DNA of 64,000 bases from contig JAVTLE010000010.1 of assembly GCA_033439295.1 (NCBI GenBank), positions 372,001 to 436,000 on the forward strand. The letters are read 5' to 3'. The translations under genes and the position numbers were made by a program. The notes below the pieces were generated by a model. It made no database searches. It was not told the origin of the DNA and saw only the letters and a list, made by a program, of their open reading frames with translations. This document shows positions 45,901 through 57,292 of this stretch, one piece after another. This stretch comes from Deuterostichococcus epilithicus. Lineage: Eukaryota > Chlorophyta > Trebouxiophyceae > Prasiolales > Stichococcaceae. Every line of letters begins with the position of its first letter. The stretch's first letter is position 1.

Positions 45901-47773
45901 GCCCTCGGCGCGCCGGCGGCGCTCGTGAACGCCCTGTGCTTCTTGGCAGACGGCAAAACACCATTCGCGGCGCCGCAAAGCGGCAGGAGCGGCAAGGTTG
46001 CAGCAGCGTCCGCGCGGGCTGCTGCCGGCGCGCCGGTGCTCATGCTGCGAGAGGCGGTGCGGGCGGCAAGCCCCGCGCTGCTGGCGATGATGGGCGCCAA
46101 CACCCAGTGAGCGTTCAGCCCTAGATGCAGGGGGTCTCTCTTCCAGCCCAAGCTCATGACCAGCCCAAAGCACATGCCTCGACGGCGACTGCGGCAACCT
46201 TTTCGGCCAGCAGATGCCGCGTCATGATGATTGGCTGTCGTTTGAGTGCATGAGGCGCACTGAGGTCTCAGGTGCTGACCTCGGCTGAGGCCTCACTCTG
46301 GGGTTGTTCAGGCGTCCCGGGGAAAGCTGCAGCCGGCACCTGCTCAGCAGTCAGGGTTCAGGGTTTGGGGCGGGCGCCGGCGCCAGAGGCTGCCCAGCCG
46401 ACCGCCAGCAGGGTGCGCTCAGGATTCTGGGACAGGAACCAGTCAAAACAGATGTCACCGATCGCATTTCTGTGGCAACGCCGCAGGTGTATCGAGGCGC
46501 TGGCGGGCGACGGTCCGATGGCGTGGGCGGCCGCGGCGAGACGGCTGCGGGACCGGCTGCCGGCGCGCGAGCGTGCCGAGCTGGTCCCCCTTATCGACTC
46601 GGTGGGGTTTCTTCAGGATCGAGAAGGAAGGATACTGGACAGGGATCGCATCTGCTTGCCATGTATTCGCGAGCCCCAAGCAGCTCATGGTCACCAGATG
46701 CACCGGAGCTTGGCGCTGCTGCTGCACATGGCAGGTTCAGAGCTTCGGCTTCGTCCCAGAAATCGCACATGAAACATCGTCAATTGAATGCCGATGCAGA
46801 ACTACCCTGCTCTTGCCGGCGCCTGTACAGGACCTGCTGCGGTTACAGACCCTGCATTGCAGCGCACGGTTTGAGATTCTGACAATCCAGGCTTGCCATA
46901 CCGGCATATGTCAAGGGGCTCAAGGAGCGGGCCGGTCGTACAGGTGTCGGAGAGGATCCAGCTACAGTTACAGCTGCGGCAGCGGGCGCAGCCGCCGCCA
47001 CCACCCCCAGCCTCTGGCACTGCTGCTGGCGCCATCACATTGATGCGCCAGGTGCTTGCGGGATATGCCCACCCACATTTGTTGCATGTTCCTGCAGCAT
47101 GGCGGCGGCTTCGCGGTGCCAGCAGCTGCCATGCACGAGACTGAGGCCCTGTGAAGGTGTTTTGGCCCCTGAAGCATACCACTGCAGCAACCCTCAAAGC
47201 ATCACCGGCACTGACTGCCATTTGCGGCATCCTGACGCACCGCGTGTCCTGATAATCAACCGGCACCTGATCAGAACTCGCGCTGCTGCTGAGGCGCGCC
47301 ACGGTGCCCTGCTGCAGCGCGGTGCGGAGGGCCAGGCACAGGAGGAGCGCGATGCGGCCGAGGCGGCAGAGCGGCAGCAGCGCAACGCCAAGAAGAAGGC
47401 CAAGCGGAAGGGCAAGGCGGCCGCAGCTGCTGCCGCCATCTCCGACGCCGAGCCTGCCGCCGCTGGCCGCGGCGCAGCCGAGGGCGCTGCCGCTCAGCTC
47501 GCCTCTGCCGCCGCAGCAGCTGGCGCGCTGCGGGCTGCCGCCGCTGAGCCTGCACACTCGACGCATGGCTCAGCAGGCGGCCAGCGGCTGGGAGCGTCCA
47601 TCTGGGACGAGGCTGCCAGCCACGCGGCAGCTGCAGCCGCGTCGCACCCTGAACCGTCAGTCGCGGCTCTGTCTGGGCAGGCGGCGGCAGTGGACTGGGT
47701 GGACTGCGTTGCTGCCGCCGGAGGCGGCGACAGTGCCGGCATTGAAGCAGCCGCTGCCTGTGGGTCGCATTGA
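39950..47773 (+). CDS. Very large Ala-rich protein with Pro/Gly/Gln repeat region; source gene of the downstream duplicated segments
   Basis: Exon 1 (39950-40032, MLLVTPRATNSLDVVITADE) joins in phase to 40354-40552. Further exons are 40936 to about 41153, 41530 to about 41700, the giant exon 42131-44773, 45069-45549 (joined in frame to it), 45871-46106, 46487 to about 46606, about 46880-47050 and the last exon about 47275-47773 with a basic stretch KKKAKRKGK. Segments of Ala/Leu helices (QLAEAVAAFVVLARYVTAKA; LVPLIDSVG) flank a 1.5 kb low-complexity region rich in Ser, Gly, Pro and Gln. No membrane helix and no recognised domain. The splitting of exons at 40.55-40.94, 45.55-45.87 and 46.6-47.3 kb is uncertain, and two genes instead of one cannot be excluded. 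Ns at 40803 and 40806 lie in or near an exon. The 3' part from 45.87 kb on is copied twice downstream. Confidence 0.55.
43180..43600 (+). repeat. Coding tandem repeat: SPPGSP-W-QQ units
   Basis: Four imperfect units of 30-40 residues each contain a Pro/Gly-rich block followed by W(E/Q)(Q/H)Q, for example GSPLWEQQLLQQQQ, GLLPWEQQLSQRLQ, GSPYWQQQQVPLPP and GSLLWEHQLPQDQE, with a fifth GSPYWQQLEEHE. The repeat lies in the giant exon of the 39950-47773 gene and is in frame throughout. Confidence 0.75.
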
Positions 47774-48270
47774 CGTCATGGGCATGCTATAGCGCCTGCT
47801 CCTGGCAGACGCAGCCGGACGAGGTGCCACCTCGCACACTGGCCACAGCCGGATTCGATCGGCGCCACCAGCAATAAACACGACTCAGAGTTGAACGTTT
47901 CCTTTGCGTGTCTTGCGTATGAAACATTCGAAAGGGGTGAGTGGTTGTGCAGGGTGACCTGTCGAGGGCCGTGCCCTGGTGCTTAAGACAGGCATGGCTC
48001 TGGAAAATTCTGGTCTCATCCCGCATCAACTTCCTGCGCATTCGGTAAGTATCGACCTAGCGTGCATATATACAATAGTAGCCCCAATTCGGGCAGATGC
48101 ACCTTGTACGAACACTCGATGACCGAAGTTCGTCCAGGCTACACTAGACCGACTGCAGCAGTTGAGGGTGGTCACTGCACCCATCATCGTCGCACGACAG
48201 TGTCCGTCATTCTGTAGTATTCTGCCGCCGCATTCCCGCTGATGATTGATACCGCCGGCCTAACAACTAT
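47774..48270. other. Convergent spacer with AATAAA
   Basis: 497 bp between the large gene and secreted-gene copy A. AATAAA is present at 47873-47878, exactly 100 bases after the plus-strand stop; the paralogous place in block 2 (near 56850) reads AACAAA. The spacer is homologous to 56740-57292. No gene is seen. Confidence 0.5.
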
Positions 48271-50274
48271 TCAGCCGATGATGTCGAGCTCCTTGAAAGA
48301 CGACGGGGCCTCAAACACAACCGTCCCGTTGCCCCCTGCCGCCAGCTGGCTTGTTGTCACCCTCACAACCTGCGGCGGCCATAGCTGCTGTTGATGCAAT
48401 CAACAAACCGCATAGGCTGTCTCACCCGCAGCATCCAGGGATGCGATATTGTTGGATCTGTAGCTCGTGAAAGTGATTTCGCCAAGGTATGGCTTGCGGC
48501 CCTTGGCAAAGCTGAAAACCTGCAAAAATGGAAGTTGACATACATAGTGCGTCAGCGATTCAGGCGCGCGCAATTATGGATCGATGTTCGGCTGCCTGAC
48601 GATGGGCAGCGCAGCATTCATGCCGCATGTTATATGTAGCAGCTGCGCAGTTTGTATATTCCTGATGATGAACTTTGCATCCTCCACCGCATGAACTCTT
48701 GCTTTTCTGAAGCTGTGAGAAGCACGCCTGTCCAGCCTCAGGGTACAAGGCAGGTAGTGGCTCGGTGCTTAAGTATTCACGTAGATCAGCTCCCACCCCG
48801 AAAAATCTCGTTGGAGTGACAGCTACAGCATGTTGAAGCTCGAACTCCATGTCGATCGCTCGTAGGTCTGCACGAGCGTCAGTTTGCCTGACGACCCACC
48901 ACCTTTGATGGTGATGCGACTGATCCTGCAGAGCGCTACCTGCGGCACGCAGCCAACGGCACCCATGGCGCCATCGTATGCCAATCACAGCCATGATGCT
49001 GCCAGCCAAGATTGCAGCCGTTCTACGTATACTGCGGCGGTGGCGCAAGGAAGCCACAGTCACACAACACGTGGACAGGGGTGTAGACATGATACCGAGT
49101 TGCCAGATTCATGCAATGGAGACATAGCCGAGCCCACCCGCCCCGGGTCCCGATATAGGCAGTACATAGCGTGCGGCGTGCCGAACACCACAGATAGGCC
49201 CAGAAACTTATCAGCGCCTGAAGTCGTACCGTAGTCGCACTGCATGTGCATTTGATGTACCTCTTCAGCCAAACATCATCCGTACACAACACTAGTAGCT
49301 GCTGGCAGATAAAGGGGATTTCAGTGACAGCGCAAAGCAGCGCAAAGCAGCTTGTCATGACAAGCACCTTCAAGCCCCTTCCAGTGCAACCATCAGTCTG
49401 GTCTGGCTTCACAGCAGACAGGCCATTCGATGCGGGAGTGGCGGCACCCACCTTTCCGCTTCCAACTGTCCCGCGCGGAGCAGTCAGCCTGCCAAGCTTG
49501 CCACCAGCTATGGGAATGTAAGAGTAGCTCCAGATGCTGCTCGCAACATCTACATTATTGCACTCACCATTCGAGCAATCGACCGCCAGCAATATTGTGT
49601 AGCCGGTGGCCGCCGTGTCGACGATCGTGATGCTGCCATCGACATGCTGGCACGGAGAGTGCTTGGTGTAAGGCCCTTCAACGGGAGTGTCCCAATCACC
49701 TGCGCTGCCAGGCAGCAGCACAATGCGATTTTTGATGAAGACCGCAGCAGCAACAAAAGCGCAACCAGATGCACAGCCGTAGCTCTCATCAACACTCTGT
49801 CTGCACATGTGTCCGTCTGGTCGAGGCCCACCTTGGGCTTGTCGCCCATATATCTTGCAACGACCAGACTGGTGCTGATGTCGTCGAATTCAAACCTGGT
49901 CGTGGCCACCAGTGCAACCAGGCCATCGCCGCTGACCGCGATGCCATAGCTGTAGAACAGCTTTGCTGGCAGATTGAGCCTGGTCCTGAGTTTGCCAGCA
50001 GGCGAATAGACCTGCGCCAACCATGAAACGCCATCAGCCAGTGTGGGGTCTCTCTGGGGCGACTATCACCGCGAGCTATGAGTCTGCGGCGCAGGAGCTG
50101 AATGGTGCCGGCATCCCACAGTGAAAGGACCGCTACACCCACTTTGATCTGGCGCCTGTTTCTCGAGGTCAACAACAGGTCGCCACGCTGCACAGGCGCT
50201 CCACTGCTGCCGTCGAACAGGACACAGCAGAGAGTGAGACCAAACATCAGGACCGGCGCCACATGGGACGACAT
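48271..50274 (-). pseudogene. Secreted-protein family copy A (decayed)
   Basis: Start 50274 with signal peptide (SHVAPVLMFGLTLCCVLFDG) and exon 1 donor AAA|GTGGGT. Exon 2 (YSPAGKLRTRLNLPAKLFYS; MGDKPK) is open. Exon 3 begins VIGTLPLKGL, then loses one base relative to copy D and continues in another frame as GYTILLAVDCS. Exon 4 (GTTSGADKFLGLSVVFGTPH) is open. The last exon (VFSFAKGRKPYLGE) gains one base after ETAYA and stops early; the normal end LDIIG at 48271 is in the other frame. The donor after exon 5 is also changed. Two frame breaks make a pseudogene likely, unless assembly errors are involved. It is one of four paralogues; see copy C for the intact structure. Confidence 0.75.
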
Positions 50275-50686
50275 GCTCACAAAGACTGCAAAACGTAAGA
50301 TTTCGCGCAGATACCTACGACGCATGCGAAAAGGGTGACGATGATGGTGCAGGACGACCAGTCGAGGTCTGTGAACGCCTGGTCTCTTGAGGGAGGTAGC
50401 ATGTCTTTACTTACCGGCAGCACCTGTCTGAACTTATGGCTGCATCCCACACCGCGCATTCATGTGCGCATTCAGGGTGTTCTGATCCGCAGTGCGTACC
50501 TGTAACAGCAGCGACCAGTGCGTCCAGCTCCACCTTGTAGTACAAATGCCCGAATACCAATGCTCGTTCTCTCCACATTACCTAGACCAACTGCAGCAGT
50601 TGAGGGTGGTCACTGCACCCATCATTCCTGTAGGCGTCCGCCGCCGCAATTCTGCTGCTGATTCATCCCGGCGGCCTTACATTCAT
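50275..50686. other. Spacer between secreted-gene copies A and B
   Basis: 412 bp holding the upstream region of copy A and the 3' flank of copy B. The stretch 50585-50690 resembles 48150-48275 and 57190-57295, the 3' flanks of the other copies. Nothing coding is seen. Confidence 0.45.
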
Positions 50687-52690
50687 TCAGCCAATTATGT
50701 CGAGCTCGTTGAAGGATGATGGGGCCTCGAACACAACCGTCCCGTTGCCCCCTGCCGCCAGCTGGCTCGTCGTCACCCTGACAACCTGCAGCGGCCCCAG
50801 CTTGTACCCGGAAGGCATGGTTGTGCGGTCCACAATTGCATAGGCTGTCTCATCCACAGCATCTAAGGATGCGAATCTGTTGATGGATTTGAAGGTGGTG
50901 CCGCCAGTGTACGGCTTGCCGCCCCTGGCAAAGCTTGAAAACTGCAAGAAGGACAATTTACACGACAGGTCAGCTCGTTTGGGGTGCGCACCATTATGCA
51001 TGAATTCCCGACTGCCTGACGTTGGGCAGCAGAGCAATAATGCCGCATGTTATGTCTTGCAGCTGCGCAGTCAGTCCGTCTCCGAAAGTACCCTTTACAT
51101 GCTCCACTGCTTCAAGTCTCAATTTTTTAAGCTGTGAGAAGCGCGCCCGTCCAGGGAAGATGAAGGCGTCGGCGTCACGAAAATCGGCCCCCACCCCAAA
51201 AAACTTCGTCGGAGTGACAGCTGCGGCACTTAGATCAGATGAGGCGAATATAAGCTGGAAGTCCCTGGTCAGCCCGGATCGCTGGTAGGTCTACTCGAGT
51301 GTCAGTTTGCCTGACGACCCGCCACCTGTGATGGTGATCAGACTGATCCAAATGGTCCCGCAGTGGTCTACCAGTACTGCCTGCGGCAGCCAACGGCAGC
51401 CATGGCACCATTGTATGCCAATCACAACAGCCTTGCTTGATGCTGTCATAAAAGATCGGCATGTACTGCGGCGGTGGCGCAGGCAAGTCACAGCCACGCA
51501 ACACGTGGACATGGCTGTAGACATGGTGCTGAGTTGCCAGATCTTGGCGGCGATGGAGACAGAGCCGAGCCCACGTGATCTCCTTCCTGCCATACGCAGT
51601 ACACAGCGTGTGGCGTGCCGGACACCACAGACAGCCCCAGCAACGTGACGGAGCCTGAAGTAATGGTGCACTGCGTGCATGTGTGATAAACTGCTCCAGC
51701 CAAGCATCATCCATACACAAAATTATTGGTGGCTCCTGGCAAATGAAGGCGACTTATGACTTGACCTCGCAAGCATGCCATGACAAGCTCCTGCAAGCCC
51801 CTGCTGATGATGGTGACAGGGCAACCATCAATCTGGTCTGGCTTCATCCGCACAGCAGACTTGCGTCAATGCGGACTGGCACTCACTGTTCCGCTTCTAA
51901 TTGTCCTGCGCGGTCCAGCAGTCAGCGTGCCCAGCTTGGCACCAGCTTTAGGAATGTACGAGTAGCTCCAGATGCTGCTTGCAACTTCTGGATAGCACTA
52001 ACCATTTGTACAATCGACCGCCAGCAATATTGTGTAGCCACTGGCTGCTGTGCCAACAATCTTGATGCTGCCATGACCATAGTAATGGCACGGAGAGTGC
52101 CTGGTGCCGAGACCCTTCAATGGGAATGTCCCAAGCACCTGCGTTGCCAGGCAGCAGCACTATGCGGCTTTTGACAACGACCGCAGCAGACGTGTCGGTC
52201 TCAACTCGTCACACTGTGGCTGTGCTTGTGTCCGCCTGGACGGGGCCCACCTTGGGCTTGTCGCCCATAATCGTCGCAAGAACCAGACTGGTGCCCACGT
52301 AAGCGTCGATGCTGGTGTCGGCCACCACTGCAACCAGGCCGTCGCTGCTGACTGCGCTGCCTCTGTAAAACAGCTTTGCTGGTAGGTTGACCGTGGTCCT
52401 GAGTTTGCCGGCAGGGGAACAGACCTGCGCCATTCATCAATCACCATCAGCCAGTGTGGGGCAGGCTCTCTGGGGCGAATACCACAACATGCTATGAGCG
52501 TGCGGCGAAGAAGCTGAACGGTGCCGGCATCCCTCATCAACTAGACCGATCCACCCACTATGATCTGGCGCCTATATCTCGAGGTCAACATCAGGTCGCC
52601 GCGCTGCACAGGCGCTCCACTGCTGCCGTCGAACAGGACACAGCAGAGAGTGAAACCAAGCATCAGGACCGGCGCCACGCGGGACGACAT
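50687..52690 (-). pseudogene. Secreted-protein family copy B (decayed)
   Basis: Start 52690, signal peptide SRVAPVLMLGFTLCCVLFDG. Exon 2 (CSPAGKLRTTVNLPAKLFYR), exon 4 (CTITSGSVTLLGLSVVSGTP) and exon 6 (FARGGKPYTGGTTFKSINRF, ending FNELDIIG) are open. Exon 3 has a TAG right after the DCTNG that aligns to DCS in copies C and D, and exon 5 has a TAG after SGKLTLE where copy C reads SGTLTLVETY. Exon 1 keeps a usable donor (ATA|GTGGGT). With two in-frame stops the gene is probably dead, though most of its exons are well kept, so decay is recent. Confidence 0.75.
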
Positions 52691-52959
52691 GCTCGCCAAG
52701 ACTGCCAAGAGAAAGACTTGAGCAGAGAATATTACGAAGGGGTCGGCAGACGCTCACCATGCAAGCGTCCTACCTTGCAATTTGCATCAGCACATATTAT
52801 ACTGGTACACCACCCGGTACAACAAGGCAAGGTCGCCCTTCCTTTCAAAATCTACATTTCAGTGCTAGTCGATCCTCAGTTGTTCATCCATTCAGTGATC
52901 ACTGCTTATATCCCCCATAATAGATGCGAGGTGGTGCATCTTTGCAGCCCTGACAGCAG

Positions 52960-55900
52960 GCAGTGGTGTACCAGGCGCAGCATTTGCCCATACAACAGAT
53001 GGCGCCCTCGTCGCAGGCACATGGCCACGCGGCCAGGCGCGGCCGCCGAGACTGGCTAGCAGTCGCGCATTGTGTGGCGGACCTGGAGGACGACACCCTG
53101 GACGCTGCGGCCTTGCGTTATGCAGTGCTCTGCGCAGCGCAGCTCTCTGTTCAAAGAAAATCCAGCCTACTGATAGTGTTTATATATGCCCGCCCTATGC
53201 CGCAAGTGTTCCGACATGTCGACTAGTCGCGTCGCCGCCGTGCAGTGAGACGCTGCATCAGCCAATTTTGTCTCTTTCGACGGTCTTCATGTTTTCGTCC
53301 TGTTGACATGAGGATGCAATGCAGCTGCACGCTGGCGGCGGGATGCTCTGCAGCGATGCATCGCAGCAGCAACAGTGATAACGATGCTCCCAGCTCAGGG
53401 TTCGTGGTCAGCAGCAGGCGCGCGGCTGCAATCCAGCTGCACGGTGCACGTCGCACTGTCAGTGGCGCTGTGGCAGCTGGCAGGCATGCACCTTCACCAG
53501 GGTGGTGGATCGGTGCGCCGCTCTGCATCATCTGGTGCAGCCGGTCGTGCTGAACACCCTGACAGCTGCGGCGGCACGCCCCCACGGCTGCAACGGCGGC
53601 AGCGGCGACGGCGGCGAGGCCAGCGGAGACAGCAGCGGTGTTTTGACCGAGCGGCTGCGGCTTGTGGCTGTCAAGGACACCGAAAAGCTGTTCTTCCAGC
53701 CCGCAGATCCGCCGCTTGAGCTTTGGTGGGGGGCAGCTGGACGGCGCGCTCTCACAATCGGCTGGCACTGCCTGCTAGCAGCCGTCGCCAGGGTGGTGTC
53801 GCTGCCTGCGGCGCGCCTCATGGCGACGCCATAGGCACACAGCGTGACGCTGGCAGCATCGCCACCCCTGCTGCAGCCGACAAGCTACCGGGCAATGCCG
53901 GCGCAACTGTGTTGGCTGCCAGCCCGGCGACACCCAATGCGGCAGCGGGGACGGCGGCGCCACCGCCGCCGCCGCTGCATGCCGCGGGCCCTGGCCGCTG
54001 ACCTGCACGCCGTGCGCCCTCGCCAAGGCGCTGCCCGCCGTCTGCAGCCTGGGCTAGCCGCAGCGCCGCTGATTGGCGTGATCCTGCCGGCGCTGCCGCC
54101 CGGCGCCGAGGCAGAACTGCTTGACCACATCGATTTCCGTTTGTTGGCACACGATAAGCTTGCGGTGCTGCGGGACCCATCCTTCCTGTCCATTGCCGCC
54201 CACAGCGTGCACACAATTGGCGACAGCGGCGGCTCTGGCGCCCGGCGCGCCTGGAGCAATGCGAGCCGTGCTGCTACTAAGGGAGCCACTACCAATACTG
54301 GTACTGCGGCTGTGCACCGGCGTCTGCAAGAGCCCATAGGTGAGGTTTGGTACACGAGTGACGACAACAATAGGTTCGGACAACAGAAGGTGGCCTTAGT
54401 CGCTCCTCTCGGTAGTACGTGTCCTGCTATTGAAGTGCTAAGTGAGCTGAGACTACATTGTGGGTCCGACTGATATTGGAGATTCAGGCAGGGCCGCCGC
54501 TGATTTGGGCTGATGACTTGCCTCCTTGTCATGCAGATTCGCCTCTGACCATTTCCGCCCCTGCCTCACCATGGCAACCTGTGGCGTTGCCACTGAATAT
54601 CACTGATCGCCGATATGTAGGAGCTGGCAGCTGAAGGGCGGTTCGAGCAGAGCATGCCTGGCATGAGACACTGCACCAGCCTGCAGGTGTACCCAACCGA
54701 TCAGATGGCCCGCCCACCAGCTGCACCTATGGCGCATATCGACAGAAAAGCAGCTCAGCAGGCGGCGCCAATAGATAGTAGGGTTGCAGTTGACCGAGGA
54801 GGGTCGAAACATGCAGCATATCGCAGGAGCTCGGCTGCACTGGTCGTGGTACAAGCAGCTGCCTCAATTCCACTTTGGCATGGCATTATTATCAAACTTG
54901 GTGCCCGCGCTGCAGGAGCGTCCGTGCGCGGCGGCGGCGGTAAGGCAGCGGCGGCGTCCGCGCGGGTCCCTGCCGGCGCGGCGCTGCCGATGATCCTAGA
55001 GCCGCTGCAGGCGGCGAGCCTTGTGCTGCTGGCAATGCTGGGCACTGACACTGAAGTGAGTGTGCAACATGCTTGGATGCAGGGTGTCTCCTCTCGACCC
55101 CAATGTCCCTTCAAGCTCATGGCAAATGCCAAAAACGCCGTGACACCAGGGCAGCATCCTTGTTCGGCCAGCAGACGCAGGGTCCCGACCATCGGCTGTC
55201 ATTCAATTGCATGAGGTGCATCGAGGTCTCCGGATCTAACCTTGGCTGAGGCCTCGCCCTGAGGTTGTCCCAGCAGTCAGGCGCCCAAGGGGCAGCTGCA
55301 TGCAGCTGGCACCTGCTCAACAGCCAGGTTTCAGGCGCCAAGCCAGCGGCACCACAGAATGCCCAGCCGACCGCCAGCGAGGTGCACGAAGCATTCTGGG
55401 ACGAAAACCCAGTCACAACAGCGTTCACAGAACGCAGTCTGTGGCGATGCCGCAGGTGTGGGCGCTGGCGGGCCACGGTCTGATGGCGTGGGCGGCCGCG
55501 GCGAGGCGGTGCGGGACCGGCTGCCAGCGCGCGAGCGTGGTCCCCTTCATCGACTCGGTGGGGCTTCTTAGAAGGACGGATGAATGACAGGGGATACGTG
55601 TGCTTGCCATGTTTTCGCCAGCCTCCAGCAGCTCACGGTCACATCATAGATGCACCGGAGCTCAGCGCTGCTGCCATACATGACATATTTAGAGTTTCGT
55701 TTTAGACTCAGCAATTGCACATGATGAAACATCGTCCATTGACGGCCGATGCAGGACTACCCTGCTCTTGCCGGGCCCCGTATAAGCTGCGGTTGCAGAC
55801 TTTGCATTGCAGAACATTGTTCTGAGGATCTTGACATCCCAGTGAGGCTTGTCAGATGGGAATATATTAATGCGCTCAAGGCGCACGCCGGGCGTGCAGG

Positions 55901-56740
55901 TGTTGGAGAGGATCCAACTTCAGGTACAGCTGCGACATTAAGGCGCAGCCACCGCCGCCACCGCCGGCCACTGGATCTGTTGCTGGCGTCAGCGCACCAA
56001 CGAGCCAGGTACTTGCAGGGTTTGCCCAGCCACAACTGTTGCATGTGTTCTGCAGCATGGCGGCAACTTCGCAGTGGCGCAGTGCCAGCCGCTGCACGCC
56101 CTGGCCCTGAGGCCCTGTGAAGGTGTTGACCCCTGAAGCACACCACTGCAGCAACCCTCAATGCATACCACCGGCATTGGTTGTAATTCGTGGCCTCCGC
56201 ACGTGTCCCGGTCGTCAGTCAGCACACGTTCAGAATACGCGCTGCTCCTGGCCTGGAACAACTCAGGCCTGCCATGGTGCCCTGCTGCAGGGTGATGCAA
56301 AGGGCCGAGCACAGGAGGAGAGCGGAGCAGCTGAGGCGGCAAAGCAGCAGCAGCGCAACGCCAGAAAGAAGGCCAAGCGCAAGAGCAGGGCGGCAGTGGC
56401 CGCCGCCGCCGGCCCGACGCCGAACCTGCCGCCGGGGATTAGGGCGCCGCCGATCAGCTCGCCTCCACCGCCGCAGCAGCTGGCACGCTGCAGGTTGCCG
56501 CCGCTGAGCCTACACGCTCGACGTATGGCGCTGCAGGCGGCCAGCGGTTGGATCGTCCATTTGGGACGAGGTTGCCAACCATGCGGTTGCCGCAGCGGTG
56601 GCGTACCCTGAAGCGTCAGCCGTCGCCCTGTCTGGGAAGGCGGCGGCGATAGCGAGACAGGGCCCTGGACTGCGGCGGAGGCGGTTGCGGTGCCTGCGTT
56701 GGACAGCAGCTGCCGCCTGTGGCTGGCACTGACGTCCTGA
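52960..56740 (+). pseudogene. Duplicated segment of a large Ala-rich gene, block 2
   Basis: Coding-like pieces in several frames: ADLEDDTLDAAALRYAVLCA (about 53075-53135), LVQPVVLNTLTAAAARPHG (53525-53585), LPPGAEAELLDHIDFRLLAH (54094-54150), SARVPAGAALPMILEPLQAA (54958-55015), WALAGHGLMAWAAAARRC (55458-55510) and a basic coiled piece near 56340-56390. The last three match exons at 46.0, 46.49 and 47.35 kb of the large gene. Compared with that gene the 55.5 kb exon lacks one base and the 55.95 kb exon carries a stop, so no continuous product is possible. The front half matches block 3 instead and its donor gene is not in the window. Confidence 0.7.
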
Positions 56741-57292
56741 CGGATGCTGAAGTGGGCATGTTGTGGTGTCTGCTCCTTACAGATGCCGCCAGAGGTAGTG
56801 CCACCTGGCATACTAGCCACAAGCGAAATCGATCGGCGCCAGCAGCAACAAACACGACTCAGAGATGGACCTTCCTTTGCGTGTCTTGCATATGAAGCAA
56901 TGGAAGGTGAGTCGTGGTGGTGCAGGATGACCTTTTTGAGGTTTGTGAACGCCTGGTCTCTTGACCGTCTTGTGGTGCATATCTTCCTACAACTCATCGG
57001 CAGCCCCTGACTGAAGCTTATGGTTTCATTCCACACTAGTTTCGTGCGTATTCCGTAATCATTGACCCAACGTGCATCGCACATACAACAGCAGAGGCCA
57101 GGTGTAGGTATGTCGGCTGCGCCTTGTACATATAACATCCGACGACCGCACTTCGTCCACATTACCCTCCTCTGTACACAATCTAGACCGACTGCAGCAG
57201 TTGAGGGTGGTCATTGCACCCAGCAATATCCTGTACTCGGCCGCCGCCGCTGCAGTCCCGCTGACGTACCATCCCGCCGGCCTAACAGCTAT